This document shows positions 43,521-55,790 of a stretch of 64,000 nt of DNA, piece by piece. Position 1 is the stretch's first letter. Every line of letters starts with the position of its first letter. The position numbers and the translations under genes were made by a program. Under the pieces are notes generated by a model that was not told the origin of the DNA, searched no databases, and worked only from the letters and a program-made list of their open reading frames with translations. This stretch comes from Capra hircus. Its lineage: Eukaryota; Chordata; Mammalia; Artiodactyla; Bovidae. The DNA lies in NCBI RefSeq assembly GCF_001704415.2, contig NC_030826.1, positions 58,547,362-58,611,361 of the forward strand, given 5' to 3'.

Positions 43521-43840
43521 TGCGTGGTAGGGCAAACGTTGAGCTCTCCAGGTGTAAACAGCTCTAGGTAAGACTGTTCGTGGCTCTGAGAGGGTGCACA
43601 AAACCTGGGGTCACAGTGCTGATGAGAGCGGCATTTCCTGGAGGACACTGTAGCAGCAGTAGCAGCTGAACCCACAGAAGCGTGTCTCCAGCCTCACCCT
43701 CCGAGGTCTCTTTGATCTTGGGAGTTTCAGCCCCAGGTGATGCTAATGGGCCGCCGGGCCCTGGAGTCTCTGCACTGACCCACCAGATAAAGAACTGCTT
43801 CCGTGAAGGGCTCTGAAGGGCTTAGCTCGGCTTTTCCAAA
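43521..43840. other. Unassigned, with a possible MER5-like hAT fragment
   Basis: CCCCAGGTGATGCTAATGGG near 43732 resembles the core of MER5-type hAT relics. The match is short. Confidence 0.35.
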
Positions 43841-44130
43841 GGGGCTGGCGCAGGGGGGCTCCGGAGCTCCCCTGGAGCTCCGCGTGTTCACACGGGGCCG
43901 CCCGCAGCTCGGGGACTGCTGCTGGCTGTGGCGGGCCGCTCAGGTGAGGCGAGAGAAGGGACGGCCGTGGGAACTCGCCCCTCCCTCTTTGCCTTCCCTT
44001 TAAGAAGCTGGGGGCTGAGGGTGCTTGGGTGTGCTCCCCTGTGACCTGAGCAGACTCCCTCAGCGGCGGGACTGGGTCACGGCTTCCCTGCTGGAGGCAT
44101 CACGGGCACGGTGGGGGCACGCAGAAAGAC
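43841..44130. other. CpG-rich patch
   Basis: By hand I count about 14 CpG in the 150 bases from 43846, which is high for this window. It includes CAGGTGAGG near 43940, a donor-like string, but no supported frame. Function unknown. It could be a small CpG island, or GC-rich single-copy DNA. Confidence 0.45.
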
Positions 44131-45569
44131 TTTGGAGCCGTCGGGTCAACTGTGGGTACCGCGGAATACAGACGACGGTGACCTGGGCCTGGGGGACAGG
44201 AGATGCCCCTCGTCTGGAGGGCCGGCCAGGACCTGCCCTGCTCCAGGTGCAGGCGTGGAGGACTGCAGTGTCCCCACAGAAAGGACTGTTTCTCTTCTGC
44301 ACTGCCTGGGACCAACTGTAGGTCTCTTCCTTATAAAACAAACAGAGAAAGGCCTGCGTGGAGATAAACGCTGAGGTGAACAGCAAGAGACCCAAGTTAA
44401 GAACCCGAGTTCAAACAGTACAAAGGTTCAGAAAGCTCTTGCTCCTGGAACCCCTGTTGTGGAGGGAGTTGTCACGGTTTTCCAAGGAGGTCCGCCACAA
44501 AAGCCCCCACATGATTGCTTTTGTTTTTCAGGCAGCTAAGATTCAGTGTTAAGTGAAACACAACTGGCGTGGCCAAGTTCCTGGGTAAGAAAGCTTGAAC
44601 TGCCCTAGGAAGTCTGCTGAATGATGCGGGATTTAGGATATAAATCTGACTTTAATTAACTTATAAGGCCTTATTGTCAGCCTTTATGTAGCCCAAAGGC
44701 CCCCTGATTTTCTCCTTGGATTTTCTGCAGTGAAAGATTGGCCCCACTCAAATACTTTCCATGGGAGTATAATTATGTCTCGCAAACGGTTTTCAAAAAT
44801 CATCAGGTCCAAAGATTCCATTCGTCTTGCAAAATTCACATGGAATAAAGTCATATTTATCAATGCCATCACTCCCTCCTTTTCCTCAGTTACTTTCAAA
44901 CGCTGGGATCGCCACTGCACACCCTCACCCCCCGCCCAGGGCACTTTGCTAAAATAATACCAGAAAGTCTTCCTGCAGAAGTTGTTGGGACAGTTTGATA
45001 AGCCCAAGGAAATAACAGCAACCACAGCAGCAAGTCCTCAGTAAGTGTGGAAGAAGGAATTGTCTAGTTCACTTAACTCGGTCAGCCACCCCATTTCCAA
45101 TAAGCCTACTCTTGATATTTTTTAAGCAGTTGATTTTACGACATGTTTATATGCTTTTGCTTATATAACAAAGCGTAGTTACTACAATTAAGACAGTTCT
45201 TTCGTTAGGTCACTGAAAGACTATAAAGTAAAAAGAAAATAGAATCAAAATCAGGAGCAAGGTGTTTGGGACTTTGTAACTGGGGACAGCATGGAGATCA
45301 CTTCCTGCAGAGGAAGATGGGAATACAGCTATTCAGGATGCTCCTCAGCCCCTTCACTGCTGAGAAGTCATGTGAAGCGGAGACAGCCTTGGGCTCCCTG
45401 CCTTAGAACGGAGTCATCTTGATAAGTAGAAAGCCCGAGGACTCTGCCTGAGTTTGAGGTATCACGCTTCTGAAACTAAGCAAATGACTCTGGGCGACGT
45501 GCTTGACCTTTCTGCATCCGCGTCCCTTTCCTAAGGGAAGGCAGCACTGCCTACTGGACGGGGCAGTAA
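44131..45569. other. Unassigned 1.4 kb, no recognised gene
   Basis: Single-copy-looking. Frames of 60-113 codons on both strands lack domains. Confidence 0.55.
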
Positions 45570-45820
45570 GAGCCACTGTGTGCCGCAGCCTGCCCTTACC
45601 AAGCGGTGCCCTGGTCAGGCACTATCTTGTGTGCCTTACAGCACTTAACTACTCAGTAATCCTCAAAGAACTCTGTGAGAGAGGTTAATCTCATAAAGCC
45701 TGTGTTACAGATGAGGAAACTGGGATACAAGGAGGTGCAATGAAATGAAATGACCCAGCAATCCTGCGGCTGAGCCCGGACTCAAACCTAGGTCCCTGGC
45801 TCCAGAGCCCTCAGCCTACT
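45570..45820 (-). mobile_element. MIR SINE relic
   Basis: Reversed MIR core is clear: CTGTGTTACAGATGAGGAAA, TGGGATACAAGGAGG and GCTGAGCCCGGACTCAAACC. Upstream GCACTATCTTGTGTGCC fits the flanking part. Confidence 0.85.
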
Positions 45821-46654
45821 TGTGAACAGTGGTGGGCAATGCTGGTCACAGAATCAGACTCACATGCTTACTCTGGTTTATCTCCAGACTGCAGGCCCTG
45901 TTTGGCTCCCTTGGTACAATGCACGCCCCCCCATCCCCCCCCGCACCACCCCCCCCGCAACACACACAGACATATCTCCTTGCTGATTTTATATATATAT
46001 ATTTATTGGCCTCAAAGTGTATTTGCTCTAAGCAAGCTGAATTGGAGAAACATATGCTGGCAACTTGCCTCTCCTCTTATATTGCAGTTTTACCAAATAC
46101 AAGGAATCCAACTCGGCTGCCTGGTTTCCCACTTTCTGCCGACGGCAGGTCCCGGCTGGCTCGGCGCGTTCTGCATGGCTGTGTCTCCATGCAGGGTGGT
46201 TGGAGAGCGTGCAGAAGCATCTCAGAGGTTTCCGGTTGGGACGATGGTGGCAGGGTGACCGCACCTTCTTCCCATATTGCGAGTGAACTTTTGCCCCCAT
46301 CCTCATGGGACAAACATGGAGGAGGAAGGAGCTCCCTGGGCCCCTGCCCCACTGAGCCAGGCCTGGCCTTGCTGCTGTGCTGGTCTCCTGTAGGCTTTTT
46401 CTGGCAGACTACAACCTCCAGGACCTCGCGGGACTGACACAGCTCTGAGAGTGGTCTTCAGCCGAGCGAGACGTCTACCTGCCCCTCCAACCCCAGATGC
46501 CCCCCCAGAATAAAGACTGTCTAGCCCTAAATGTCATTAGTTCCAAGGTTCAGGAACCTTGGTCTAGAACACCCATAATCCCTTCTCGGAAAGTCACTTC
46601 TAGGGAGCGGACACTGAACTAGAATGGGTATCTCTACAAGCGTCTCCCGCGATA
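45821..46654. other. Unassigned, no recognised gene
   Basis: It contains C-rich runs (45926-45956) and a TA tract near 45990-46004. The 202-codon plus-strand frame at 45829-46437 passes through both low-complexity runs, and competing frames exist on the other strand. I do not call it a gene. An AATAAA lies near 46509. Confidence 0.55.
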
Positions 46655-47575
46655 CATACCTGAAAAATGCAAACAGAAACCGCAGGATAATACCACTGTG
46701 AGCCTGGCAGAAAGGATACAATGAAAGGGGAATGCTTGGCTTCGTAAGCTCCATAGACCATTGAACCTTCATAAAACCACTTTGAAAACAGGACGGTATC
46801 TAATAAAGGCAAATGTGTGCAAACTCGGTAATCCAGCAACTCCACGCCAAGGTTTGTGGCCCTCAAAGACATGTCCCTATGTTCACTAAAAGGACACACT
46901 AGGATGTTCAAGCTGTACTTATACCAAAAAAAAAAGTGCCCTTCAGTTGCAGAGGGGGTAAATATATTGCTCTATATTCACACAATTGCACGCTATAGAA
47001 AAACAAAGGGAATAAACACCTTCAACCCCACACGATAGTATGAGTGACCCTCACAGAAATACCGTTGAGTGAAAGACGGCAGACAAACACAACAGCGCAT
47101 TATATGCTTCCGTTATATAGGAGGGCTTCCCTCGTGGCTCAGCGGTGAAAAGTCTGCCAGCAGTGCAGCAGATGCAGGCGACGTGGGTTCGAGCCCTGGG
47201 TCAGGAAGATCCCCTGGAGGAGGAAATGGCAACCCGCTCCAGTATTCTTGCCTGGGAAATTCCATGGACGAAAGAGCCTGGTGGGCTACAGTCCACGGGG
47301 TTGCAAAGAGTTGGACACAACCAACTCTTTGCAGTGACTGAGCATGCGTGCACATTTAAATAGGGAACAAGGCAAAACTGGTCTATGCTGTTATAAGTCA
47401 GGACAGTGGTGATCCTCGGTTGAGAGGCAGTGACTGGAAAGAAGCATGGGGCGGACCCAGGGCTGGTCACCTCCGTGTACTGGCTGCACACGTGTGTTCA
47501 AGTTTATGAAAAGTCTCAGCACTGTGAATTTTGATAATGCACTTTCCTAAATGTATATTATTGTGCAGCTGCTGC
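46655..47575 (+). mobile_element. Old L1 3' end, split by a Bov-tA
   Basis: Landmarks are AAAACCACTTTGAAAACAGG, AATCCAGCAACTCCACGCC, AAAGTGCCCTTCAGTTGCAG, GTTGAGTGAAAGACGGCAGA and, after the SINE, AAACTGGTCTATGCTG and GTTCAAGTTTATGAAAAGTC. Plus orientation. Confidence 0.78.
47123..47343 (+). mobile_element. Bov-tA SINE inserted in L1
   Basis: Head GGGCTTCCCTCGTGGCTCAG, body GGAAATGGCAACCCGCTCC, end GTTGGACACAACCAACTC. A small duplication of CAACTCTTTGCA lies near the end. Confidence 0.93.
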
Positions 47576-48710
47576 TCTGGAGAGCAGGACAGACGTTGGA
47601 TGGTTCTGTTACTTCTTCCCCTTGCACATTAGCAGCGTAGACTGGCCCAATGGCATCTTGAAATGCCCAGAGCACTGAGGGATGCAAAGGAGGGTGAGAG
47701 AGGAAGCCCACCCAGGAGGCCTGGTTGAGCAAGAGGAAAAATTCATTTGAGAGCAGCGTCCTTGAACAAATGAATCGCCAGATGTCAGCCCTGGAGTTGG
47801 CACTTGAGAAGGCATGTGTGATGAGCAGCCTGGTGTGCCCAGGGGTGAAGATGGCTGGTATCTTGAGCAGCTTCACTGGAGGGGAGGGAGGGAATTTCCA
47901 GTGGAGGCTTGCGAAGAAGTGTCCAAAGTCTGTTTTGCAAAGACACTTTGCTCCCATCACAGTTTTGTTGAGCCTGACGTTATCATCTCTCTCTGTATCC
48001 CTTCATGGCCAGGGAGACCATGGACATGCTTTGAATGCAGGCTGACTTTTCCTATATTTTAGTTTGCTACTAGCAGTCAAATGACAATGAGCATCTGCCA
48101 GTTGTTTGTGTGCGTGTGTCTTGTTTTGTGTGGTTAGCTGCTCAGTGCTAGGGAATTCCTGCATTCTCTCTCTGCTTCAGTTTTGCTTATTTGTAAAAGG
48201 AAGATGACGGTGGCATTTAAAAAGATGAACTGCTGCTTGAAGAGTAGTTACTATTATACTTATTAACATAGGTTCTCCTAATAATAACTCAAGCACACTG
48301 ATTTAGTGTGAAATCATGGGATCCCAAGAGAGTGCCCTGCCTGCAGCTCTGCCCTGAAAAGTCGGCCTCTTTTGGTTCTTTCTGGGGGATCCCCTTCCCA
48401 GACCCACACTCTGGGGGCAGAGTTGGGCGCCGCGTGTTTAAGGATGGGCAGCGCTGGGGGAGGGGGCCCCTCGCCCGGGAGCCCCGAGGGCACATAGTGT
48501 ATGGTTTGTAACATCGCGTTAGTACTGGCGGCTGGAGACAGCTTGTCATTTCAGGCCCAGAGAAAGGTCCCGCTGTTGAAGGCTGGTGTCGGCAAATAAC
48601 ATATTTTAAAGGTTGTACAGCATATGGAAATTTCTATTACTGCAAACATTTGGTTTGGTTCTGTGCCTGCTCAACACAGCGCACGTTTCTAAATTAACTG
48701 TCTTCTCCAC
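47576..48710. other. Unassigned 1.1 kb, no recognised gene
   Basis: Single-copy-looking. Frames up to 137 codons occur on both strands at 47547-48062 without a recognisable domain. Confidence 0.55.
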
Positions 48711-48900
48711 GGAGCGCGAGGGTGATTCACGGCCGTCTTCCCGGTGGGCGGAGGGCTGGAGGCCACGGCCGCACCCTCGCCTTCCGCAGCCACGGCCTGG
48801 ATCGAGGCCCCGCCAGCGTCGTCTCGGGCAGAGCCAGAGCGAGCCGCCGAGGAGGGGCGGGCGCTCCAGCCGTTTTGTTCCGTGTCTACCGGACTCACCA
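48711..48900. other. CpG-rich patch, small CpG-island-like
   Basis: By hand I count about 24 CpG in 190 bases of strongly GC-rich sequence, about the frequency expected from base composition. This contrasts with the CpG-poor flanks. It could be a small island at a promoter or enhancer, or a young GC-rich insertion. A 129-codon frame at 48613-49002 crosses it; its arginine/proline-rich content follows from the base composition. Confidence 0.55.
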
Positions 48901-49061
48901 TACCCTGACCCTGCCCGAATCAGGAATCAGGGGGAGAATAGGGAATCAGAGCCCCCAGCTTCCCCCGCTGCTGATTCTCGTTTCTTCCAAATGGAGGACT
49001 GAGCCTCCGGTGGAGAGAACCGGGGCTGGGTCGTTCACGTTATTCTGTGTTGGTGTCTTCA

Positions 49062-49298
49062 TATAAAGTATGTGTGTGTGCTCACTCGTGTCTGATGCTT
49101 TGTGACCCCATGAACTGTAGTCCACCAGGCTCCTCTGTCTATGGGATTCTCCAGGCAAGAATACTGGAGTGGGTTGACATTTCCTCCTCCAGGGGAGCTT
49201 CCTGACCAGGAGATTGAACCCACCTCTCTTGCAGCTCCTGCGCTGGCAAGCGGGTTCTTGACCACTTGGCCACCTGGAAATCCCCCTGTATAAAGTAT
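49062..49298 (-). mobile_element. Bov-tA SINE with 10-base target-site duplication
   Basis: Body first (CTCACTCGTGTCTGATGC), head at the right (CCACTTGGCCACCTGGAAAT). TATAAAGTAT is repeated at 49062-49071 and 49289-49298. A short expansion (GCAGCTCCTGCGCTGG) lies in the head. Confidence 0.94.
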
Positions 49299-49727
49299 AG
49301 CCTTCTTATAATAAATACATATTATTAATGTGAATCCACTTTTTGGAGCCGTTGTTTGGTTTTTGATGCTAAAAAGAGTAATGTATATTTAGAAAATTTG
49401 AGAGTAAAAAGTGCCAGTCAGGATATAAAATATTTCCCAGAAGATGATGACTACATGAGTTCTTTATAGTATTCTACTTTTGAGACTTGTTGGAAAGTTC
49501 TCATTATAAAGATGATACCGACGTTTATGATCCAGGTGTTATTATCACTATTCGCATTTTTATGTGGCTTCATTGTATCTTCTCCATATCAGTGTTAATT
49601 TGCTAAATGTTAGTACATTCAATGACCATTTGTTTCAACTACTTGCTGAAACATGACAGCCTTTGCCTTTGACCTGTTGGCCCTTATAAATAAGAGAATA
49701 GTCTCAACTTTTGTCAGGGATAGGCTT
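49299..49727. other. Unassigned, no recognised gene
   Basis: AT-rich, no feature recognised. Confidence 0.5.
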
Positions 49728-49970
49728 TAAACCCCAGAAAGTGTGAAAGTGTTAGTTACTCAAAAGTGTCTGACTCTTTGTAACCCCGTGGACTGTAGCC
49801 CACCAGGCTCCTCTGTCAATGGGATTCTCCAGACAACCAGACAATATTAGAGTGGGTTGCCATGCCCTTCTCCAGTATGTCTTCCTGACCCAGGGATTGA
49901 ACCCAGGTCTCCTGCATTGCAGGCAGACTCTTTACCATCTGAGCCAATAAGGAAGCCCTAAATCCCAGAA
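49728..49970 (-). mobile_element. Bov-tA SINE with 12-base target-site duplication
   Basis: Body then reversed head ending GAGCCAATAAGGAAGCCC. TAAACCCCAGAA (49728-49739) and TAAATCCCAGAA (49959-49970) flank it with one mismatch. A CCAGACAA duplication lies near 49830-49845. Confidence 0.93.
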
Positions 49971-51027
49971 TGAAAATTAAAATGCTCATGCTAGTGATGT
50001 TCTCCTGTGCTGTGACTGTTCCAGGCATCTAGCCTGCTGCCTGGTATTCAGGGATAAGTGGGATCTCAGTCAGTGAGCAGAACAGAAATGATATGGTATT
50101 GAGTCCCTGGACCTCAGAGATGGGGGTCTCCAGAGAGAATCCTCATCAGCCTGAGTCAAGCCCTAAGTTTGCTTCTTTTCCCAACTAGCTTTTGAAACTT
50201 GACTTTGAATCAGGGCGTTAGCTGTTGATTCTCCTGCTGGCCCTTCTGCGAACAGAAGGCTCACCATCTCTCGACAGGCCGTGTCTTCCTCAGGCTGCCC
50301 TTCTGCCTGGTCAGGCCAAGACCCTGTTCAGTCCATACCCAAACCACTGAGAAAGTTGAAAAACGAAACTCATTAGTCAGGGTTGCTGATTGTACTGCAG
50401 GAGATTACAGGCCCCAAAGTGTTTTTATTTTCTACTAACCCGGAAGGAAAACCTTGCCTTCCTTCCAAGACGAAGGAAGTGCTGGTGATGTGTCCTTACA
50501 CATCGGGCGGCAAATTTTCTTACTCTTGGAGGTCTGGAGCAGTGGCGCTGCTGATTGCTCGGGTGAGACAGTAGGGATGGCAGCGCGTTTGCTGCTGTGC
50601 TGACAGATAGACCTGGGATTTGGAAAAGTCCATCTGGTCAGGAGTGTCATGCCGCTTACCCCTTCCATGGTCCCTTCAAGCCGAGGACATGTCTTTCTTC
50701 TTTGGCATCAAGGTGGATTCCCCCTAAAGGAGTACACGGTGCTTTGTTTATTAAAGGAGTGGTCAATAGAGGACAGAGTGAAAGAGAATACATTTCATCT
50801 TCGGCACCCCTGCCGCCTTCAAAGAACCCAGCTGGCCTGCCTGCTGCTGCAGCACTCCTCTGCTCCTCCGTGTTCACACTGCCCTTGCTGGGAAAACTGT
50901 TCTGTGCTGCGGCCTTGTCCTCTGACCTTATTCTCAGAGGCTAGAGGGAAGAGGTACGGGATAGTGGTCAGGATGCCTCTCACCGCTTCTCTGATGGCCT
51001 GGGTAAGAATTCTGGCTCTGTCAATTC
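49971..51027. other. Unassigned 1.05 kb, no recognised gene
   Basis: Single-copy-looking. Frames at 50597-51161 partly enter BovB. No host exon supported. Confidence 0.55.
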
Positions 51028-51660
51028 ACTTCATGGCAAATAGATGGGGAAACAATGGAAACAGTGACAGACTTTATTTTTGGGGGGCTCCAAAATCACT
51101 GCAGATGGCGACTGCAGCCATGAAATTAAAAGACACTTGCTCCTTGGAAGAAAAGCTATGACCAACCTAGACAACGTATTAAAAAGCAGAGACATTACTT
51201 TGCCTACAAAGGCCGGTCTAGTCAAAGATATTGTTTTTCCAGTAGTCATGCGTGGATGTGAGAGTTGGACTATGAAGAAAGCTGAGTGCCAAAGAATTGA
51301 TGCTTTTGAACTGTGGTGCTGGAGAAGACTCTTGAGAGTCCCTTGGACTGCAAGGAGATCCAACCAGTCCATCCTAAATAAAATCATCTTGAATATTCAT
51401 GGGAAGGACTGATGCTGAAGCTGAGGCTCCAATACTTTGGCCACCTGATGCTAAGAGTTGACTCATTGGAAAAGACCCTGATGCTGGGAAAGATTGAGGG
51501 CAGAAGGAGGAGGGGACAACAGAGGATGAGATGGCTGGATGGCATCATCGACTCAATGGACATGAGTTTGAGCAAGCTCCGGGAGTTGGTGATGGACAAG
51601 GAGGCCTGGTGTGCTGCAGTCCATGGGGTCACAAAGAGTTGGACATGACTTAGAGACTAA
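51028..51660 (+). mobile_element. BovB 3' end, about 630 bases
   Basis: It begins in the ORF2 C-terminal region (GGCAAATAGATGGGGAAACA), includes the GCESW-type coding segment near 51255-51275, and ends GACATGACTTAGAGACTAAG. Frames at 51080-51412 and 51412-51648 are pieces of one broken ORF2 end. A run of extra G near 51081-51087 shifts the frame. Confidence 0.93.
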
Positions 51661-51671
51661 GCTGAATAAGT

Positions 51672-51795
51672 GACTGGATCTTAGCTTTCTCATCTGTAAA
51701 ATAGGGTTAATAATAATATCTACCTCATAGCATCATTACAAGGAATACGTTAGGTCATACCTGCACTGGTACTCAGAAGTGTCCAGCATGTAGAA
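51672..51795 (+). mobile_element. MIR SINE relic
   Basis: TTCTCATCTGTAAAATAGGG, TAATAATAATATCTACCTCA and TAGCATCATTACAAGGAATA are the plus-strand MIR core. Confidence 0.85.
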
Positions 51796-51994
51796 ACCCA
51801 CTGGTGTGGTCAGTTCTTCAGTTTTCCATTTCCTCGGGGAAGAGGTCCTCTTAGGGGCTTGGTGTTGTTCAGAGCTGTGGACTGGACACTGGCCAGCAGT
51901 CTCTTCTTATGGTCTGCGTGATACACAATCCAAGAACCCCAACCAGAGATCCAGGCTTCTGGTCCTGTACTAGATAACGCACCAGTAGTATTGA

Positions 51995-52210
51995 CATATT
52001 TACCTACAATGTGTAAAATAAATAACTAGTGAGAAGCTGCTGTATAACACAGGAAGCTCAGCTTCGTGCTCTGTGTTGACCTAGAGGGGTGGGATCAGGG
52101 GTGGGAGGGGACTCAAGAGGGGATATATGTTTACTCATGACTGACCTACGTGGTTGCACAGCAGAAACTGACATGGCATTGTAAAGCAATTATGCTCCAA
52201 TTAAATTAAA
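51995..52210 (+). mobile_element. 5'-truncated cetartiodactyl L1 3' tail
   Basis: ATAAATAACTAGTGAGAAGC, TGCTGTATAACACAGGAAGC, TGACCTAGAGGGGTGGGATC and ATTGTAAAGCAATTATGCTC are recognised landmarks, in order. About 215 bases survive. Confidence 0.88.
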
Positions 52211-55144
52211 CTGGAAGGGAACAGGTTAATATAATATTTTAATTTTTAAACTGTTTTCAGGTTATTCTTCAGCATTGGGCTCTTTTTTCCCCCAAATAGC
52301 TCTAATGTTCATATTTTTGAGATGTTGAAGCAAGTTACTGAGAAAGACCCCTGAGACTATCCATGCACTTCTTGAAATGTACTAGAGAGGCAGCAATGGA
52401 GCCTACAGTTTATGTGGTTAGAAGCAAGCGGGTGTGATACGATGCAGAAGTGAATGTTGCTCTAGTTTTCAATCTTTTGATTCACAATTTAGAGCTTGAA
52501 GTTTTCCTTCTAGCCCAAGTTCTAGGTGTCTAGAGAAAGTCAGAATTCATAACCAAAACAACAACAACAAAAATTCAGTACCATTTAAATGAGAAAGTAT
52601 TCAGTGAGCGCGCTCACACAGCGTGCTCACCACCCCCCCTACCCCCATCCCCCTTCTTGTGTGGCTGTGAATTCAGTGATTTCTTCCATGAGAGGAAGCT
52701 CTTCCCAGTGGTCTGACTCCATGCAAGGCCACCTCTGTGCTCCTCTCCTAGACAAAGCCGCAGATTCACCACCGGAATGTGGGGTAAACACGCAGAGCCC
52801 CTGGCTCCCTGGTGAGACGGCGGCCTGGAGAATAATGAAAGAACAGCGTGAACAGCTTTCCCTCATTCAAAATCTGCGCCGAAAATATCATCTGCTGCCT
52901 CTTTCCCTTTCCAGGAAAGTCACGGGGAGAGGTGAAAGATTTGGTCCGTGCATCCCTATGGAAAAAATGTGCCAATGAGCAGGGTATTGATCAAAGTGCT
53001 GAGGAGGAGAGGTACTCAAATATTTACCCAGAGCACTTCGCCGAAAGGTGCCCCGCGGGCGCTCCGAGGTGGCCTGGCAGGCTGTTGGCACCGCAGCCTC
53101 CCGACTCTGAGGGACCATTCATTCCCACTGGTGCCCCCACGCCCTCTCCCCTCTCCCTAACAGCCCTCTTGAGGAAGAGGTTTTATGAACTGTGTGCGTG
53201 CCTCCAGTAGGAATGCTGCTTTCCTAAGATCGAGAATTAGAACAGGAGCTTGAGGAGCCGGGATTCTGCACCCCAGGAATGCGGGTGCCCACCTCCTGGG
53301 CAGAAACTGCGGGTGACCCGCGGCACCCCCGAGACACAGGCTGCCTTGTGAGGTGCAGGGCCGCTCCTGGTCCCCGGTCTCCCCTCACTTTCATCTCGAC
53401 CCTCTCATCCCCATAAACACCTCCGCGTGTTACTGCAGGTATAAGCGCGGGCACCCCACGTTTGCCACGATGCTGGGCATGGACTTGATCGAATCACAAC
53501 TGCCTTTTTTTTTGCAGTTTCCTATTCTAACTCGGCAGAGTATAGTTTTATGAAAATGGAGAGATTAGTGCTGCTGTGGTAATATAAACAGGAATCGCCG
53601 TATATATTTTATGTACTGAAATAGGTCCACTTGGAAAGGGTGTGACTCAGTGCACAGAGCAAGCCAGTGAGCCCGAAGGGAAAGCTTTACTTCCAGTCTG
53701 CCCAGAATTCACCTCGAAAGCTCAGTGTGTCAGCTGTGTTTTGGAATTAAGGATATGTTTCTTAAAGTCTTAGAAGTAAATAGATGTCATCATATGATTT
53801 TTGCTGGTAATCTGTAGTAGGTGATACCAGATAGATTCATTTTAAAAACTGTGGGCAACTTACATTTTGTTTTGAGCGTTTTCTTATTCAATTTTGGCTG
53901 GAAAGAAAACAATAAATTTTTCTTTGTTTGCAATACCATGTTTCTATGTAGAGGATGTAATATGTTCACATAATTTTTATTCTTATTTAGGTACATCCTA
54001 ATTCATATATACAGAGGATCTATCTATCTCTATATCTATATACATATATATATATATCTTCTGCAATGCGTGTGATACTGAGTATCACATATCATATGTA
54101 TATCTGTATATACATGTATTTCCTGATTGATTCTAATAGAATTGCTTTATAAAATATATTTCTTCCTGGTTACAATTAAACACATACAGATACAAATTAT
54201 ATTCCTTCTGGTTACAATTTTTTTTTTTCCTGTTCAAACCAGCTGGGATTGAAGTTATTGCTTTTAAATTGTAAAATGTAGGTTTCACTTAATTCTCAGC
54301 AAACTTCTATGTCCATTTCAGTTGAAGCTCTTATTTCTTTCATATCAAACCTCTTGTTCACACAATGAAGGAAAATGTCTTAAACTCTTCCTTTTTATTG
54401 GCTGAAAACTTTTGTCAAAGACAACCCCGGGTGAGAGCTGACGCCCTTTCTGACTGAACGGGGAGGAGATGGGGGAGTCCTGAGCCTTGTCTGCCCCCCG
54501 CCCCCACCAAGGGTCCGTACATGGTCTCTGCAGACCTACTAACGTTCATATTTCGTGGACCGGGGTTTGTAAATAGAGAATAGGGTATACTTATGCTAAA
54601 AAAAGTTAAAGTTAAAATTTAATCTGTGTTCTGTATTTTTATTTGCCGAATGTGGCGACCCTATTTACAGACTACTATTTTAGTGACAGGAGTTCTCAGT
54701 TACATAATAGAGAAGGCTTTCCCACAGCAGTATGTGTAAATATCTTGAATAAGGGATAACTTCTCCAATTTCAATTTTCCGACTTAATAAAATGAGTATA
54801 ATGGTTCAGGCCCTAATAACTACTTGACTAGCTATTCTAAAAAATAATTTGGCTTTAGGTCAGAGACTCAGGATGTATGAAGTTGTCATGGTTATTTGCT
54901 TTTTAAACAATTCTATTAAAAAGCACTAACTCCTCATAGCATGTTGGGTCATTTATAAAATGCTTAATAATGAAAGAGTCAAAATTCACTCTGTTTTCTT
55001 CAAGCTGTTGTAATGCAAATGTTTTAGTAGATATTTTAAATAGATTGAGTTCCATTTTTAAAATAAATGCCGTAAGTGAAGGAACAGACGTGTAACAAAA
55101 AATAATCGATCAGTGCATATTTTCACATAGATCATAGGCTACTG
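52211..55144. other. Repeat-poor 2.9 kb, no recognised gene
   Basis: It includes a C-rich patch (52629-52653), moderately CpG-rich sequence at about 53040-53470 and a TA/TC-rich patch at 54003-54120. Frames at 52589-53210 overlap on both strands without a domain. Confidence 0.55.
54003..54120. repeat. AT-rich TA/ATC low-complexity patch
   Basis: ATCTATCTATCTCTATATC followed by TATATA runs and GTATATCTGTATATACATG. Confidence 0.88.
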
Positions 55145-55347
55145 AGAGTCCCCAGGTAGCACAGTGGTAAAGAACCCGCCTGCCAACGCAGGTCTAGTAG
55201 GAGACTCAAGTTCGAGCCCTGAGTCGGGAAGGTCCCCTGGAAAAGGAAAGGGCAGCCTGCTCCAGTATTCTTGCCTGGGAAATCCCACGAACGGACAGTC
55301 TGATGGGCCACAGTTCACAGGGTCGCAAAGAGTCAGTCCTGAGCACA
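55145..55347 (+). mobile_element. Bov-tA SINE
   Basis: Head GAGTCCCCAGGTAGCACAG with a small insertion (GTCTAGTAG) near 55192; body to GGGTCGCAAAGAGTCAG. Confidence 0.91.
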
Positions 55348-55584
55348 CAAGACGAGAGTCAGAAGGTAGCTGGGAACCCAGGACAAAACGAGAGGGAAAT
55401 GTCAGTTGCCTTTAGTGAGTATTTGGCTTGTGAGTAGTAAGTCTTTCCTCTGTTAACCCACGTCTTGTTTGAACACAACTTCAGGGGTCCCAGAAGAAGC
55501 CCACTGCATGGAGCACCCTGTGGCTTACCACCGCTGCTGATCTGCGTCATGGATTCTAAGTTAGAAACGTAAAACCAACTTATT

Positions 55585-55790
55585 TTTTAAAAAATATATT
55601 TATTTTTGATGTGGACCATTTTTAAAGTCTTTGTTGAGTTTGTTACAATATTGCTCCTGTATTACGTTTTGGTTTTCTGGCCACAGGGCACAGGGGATCT
55701 TAGCTGCCCAAGAGGGGGAAACCTACACCGCCTCTGTATTGGAGGTGAAGTCCCAACTATTGGACTGCCAGGGAACTGGTCCCCCAAAAC
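55585..55790 (-). mobile_element. CHR-type tRNA-derived SINE
   Basis: GATGTGGACCATTTTTAAAG, TTTGTTACAATATTGCTCC, TTTTGGTTTTCTGGCCACAG and the reversed head end GGACTGCCAGGGAACTGG match the CHR class of cetartiodactyl SINEs. Its left end is AT-rich. Confidence 0.72.

Noticed and set aside
45829..46437. 202-codon plus-strand frame, the longest outside transposons
   Set aside because: It runs through a poly-C tract and a TA tract. Comparable frames exist in other frames and on the other strand. No domain, and the low-complexity parts dominate its composition.
47547..48062. Frames of 106-137 codons on both strands
   Set aside because: No recognisable domain. Frames conflict on the two strands, and no splice sites support either.
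48613..49002. 129-codon arginine/proline-rich frame over the CpG patch
   Set aside because: Such frames are expected from GC-rich sequence. A similar frame exists in another reading frame of the same patch.
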